Assembly: GCF_905220415.1 (NCBI RefSeq)
Contig: NC_059568.1
Location: forward strand, 8,742,001-8,806,000
DNA: 64,000 nucleotides
Source of the DNA: Colias croceus
Taxonomy: Eukaryota; Arthropoda; Insecta; Lepidoptera; Pieridae
Direction of reading: 5' to 3'
Below are positions 62,710-64,000 of this stretch, one piece after another. Position 1 is the first letter of the stretch, and every line of letters begins with the position of its first letter. The notes under the pieces are model-generated. The model worked only from the letters and a program-made list of their open reading frames with translations. It was not told where the DNA came from and made no database searches. The position numbers were made by a program, and so were the translations under genes.

Positions 62710-64000
62710 GTAAGACACTTGTGTATTTAAGAGGGAGGTGTCGGATTGTGTTCTCTTAACACAACACCCGTTATGTTTTAACGATGGGCATTTACACGGT
62801 TATATACTTCTTAGTCCTGTTACAAATAGAAGTACTCTACTCTACTCTACAACCTTATATGTTTAAATTAAAATGACCGGTATAGGAAAAGTAATTTAAC
62901 GTATAATTTTTACATTTAAATAATATTCTAAACATATTGAGATGTAATAGCTAATTAAATTTTTACTTAAAAAGAGTACCTATACAGCGCGAGTACGCAA
63001 ATTAAATATCTACAAACTAAACTGTGACTTATCAATTAAAATAAATCATATCTAGTACATACATATCTAGTAGTATCTAGTACAGTATTAATCTATCGTG
63101 TTTGAGCATAATTTAATAATGCTTAGAAAAATGGCGGTTCGAAATTACTAGCTGGGCGGGCGGCAACAGCACAAAATTTTTGTGTTTTGTTGTTTAAATA
63201 AAATATTTACAAAACGATTATCTTCAATATACTTTTGTGATATACCAATCTATTCAATTTCAAGATTAAGTTGCAACTGATGACTTGATAAATCAATGTT
63301 ATTTGGGTAAGACGCTCATATAAATAGATATAGAGCGACATTCATTAAATCTAAATTAAATGCATGGAAGTTAATGGATCATTTTAATGGACTCTCAATT
63401 GAAGATTTCCTTTATATTATATAATAAATAATGTACTATGTAAATAAAGAGCTTTTTTCTCGACTATTATGCAAGTTAATTAAAACATTAATCACTCTAC
63501 ATTTCGCACCTTCCTTCTGTTAAAAAGCGCTTAATTTAATTTAATATAATAAAACCTGCTTTTAATTTATTTTTCAATGATTATATGATCAAGGTGACAA
63601 AAAAGAGCTCCGTCTATGATACTTATCCATAGAGCACTGTTATAATATAAAGCAGCATAAAATCACTATGTATGTTCTAATATGAGTCACTAATTAGGTG
63701 TCGGTAAGGTGTCGGTTTTGAATTTTTCATTCAAAGAAAATTATTTGTGCCAAATTACCATACATGTATCCAAATTGAAATAAAGAAATTTAATGAGTAA
63801 ACTTTAAGTTAATATGCTTCATAAGAAACACTGTTTTTATAATTTGAAAGTTTAATAGATCTGTTAATTTAACCCTCAATGTTTAAACCTTAAACAAATA
63901 ATTAAATAATAATAGTTTAGAGTCACATTCCAGTTTCTTGCAGATTGACATCCGATAACAAAAGCACTGCGAATTTAGAACCTACTTTGAACCTACTTCG
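62710..64000. other. AT-rich DNA to the window end
   Basis: Possible intron of the gene proposed at 62440. No coding exon or repeat recognised. Confidence 0.45.

Overview
This is an AT-rich, intron-bearing animal genomic window. It fits a moth or butterfly (Lepidoptera). The evidence is the mix of repeats: small Helitrons starting TC and ending CTAG with host A and T either side, a TTAA-bounded MITE family with GACTTCAAAA ends, CR1/Jockey-type LINEs whose ORF1 ends in a baculovirus-FP-like domain, and a BEL/Pao element. I see no bacterial genes, CRISPR array, tRNA or rRNA.

Host genes are few. The last three exons of an ArfGAP1-like gene (+) end at 2879. A single-exon peroxin-16 gene (Pex16) lies on the - strand at 12109-13101. 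A GC-rich stretch at 62440-62709 ending in a good splice donor may be the first exon of a gene that continues past the right edge. Nearly everything else is transposon-derived.

Layout: 1-2996, ArfGAP1 tail. 3123-8764, a near full-length LINE (LINE-1 here) with ORF1, an unusual hydrophobic middle ORF, and a frameshifted ORF2. 11064-11815, a MITE. 12109-13101, Pex16. 14494-17523, a large A-B-A'-B' foldback with THAP/P-element-like coding scraps. 19510-20557, a dead Tigger/pogo transposase. 21086-23566, a split piggyBac remnant. 24533-26070, a MITE, a Helitron and a Harbinger remnant. 26425-31960, LINE remnants nested in each other and hit by a Helitron. 32197-33957, two copies of a MITE carrying a long perfect palindrome. 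34004-47781, a composite array: seven 304-bp Ty3/gypsy-type LTRs, three identical 1,818-bp LTR-gag-LTR units, and two copies (offset 7,712 bp) of a second LINE (LINE-A/B) whose 3' end is fused to gypsy sequence. 48573-56431, a structurally complete BEL/Pao retrotransposon with LTRs that look identical, a 5-bp target duplication and a 1,938-codon ORF. 58170-61646, a TIR-bounded element containing a 5'-truncated Jockey LINE. 61647-64000, mostly featureless AT-rich DNA.

The strongest novelty candidate is the space between ORF1 and ORF2 in both LINE families. In LINE-1 a 275-codon, stop-free, hydrophobic ORF starts in a TAATG stop/start overlap with ORF1 and overlaps the ORF2 ATG by 11 bases. In LINE-A/B, ORF1 ends in TGA CTA, a known readthrough context, followed by 126 open codons in the same frame that overlap the ORF2 ATG by 13 bases. 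Both look like a translationally coupled, membrane-like third product or ORF1 extension.
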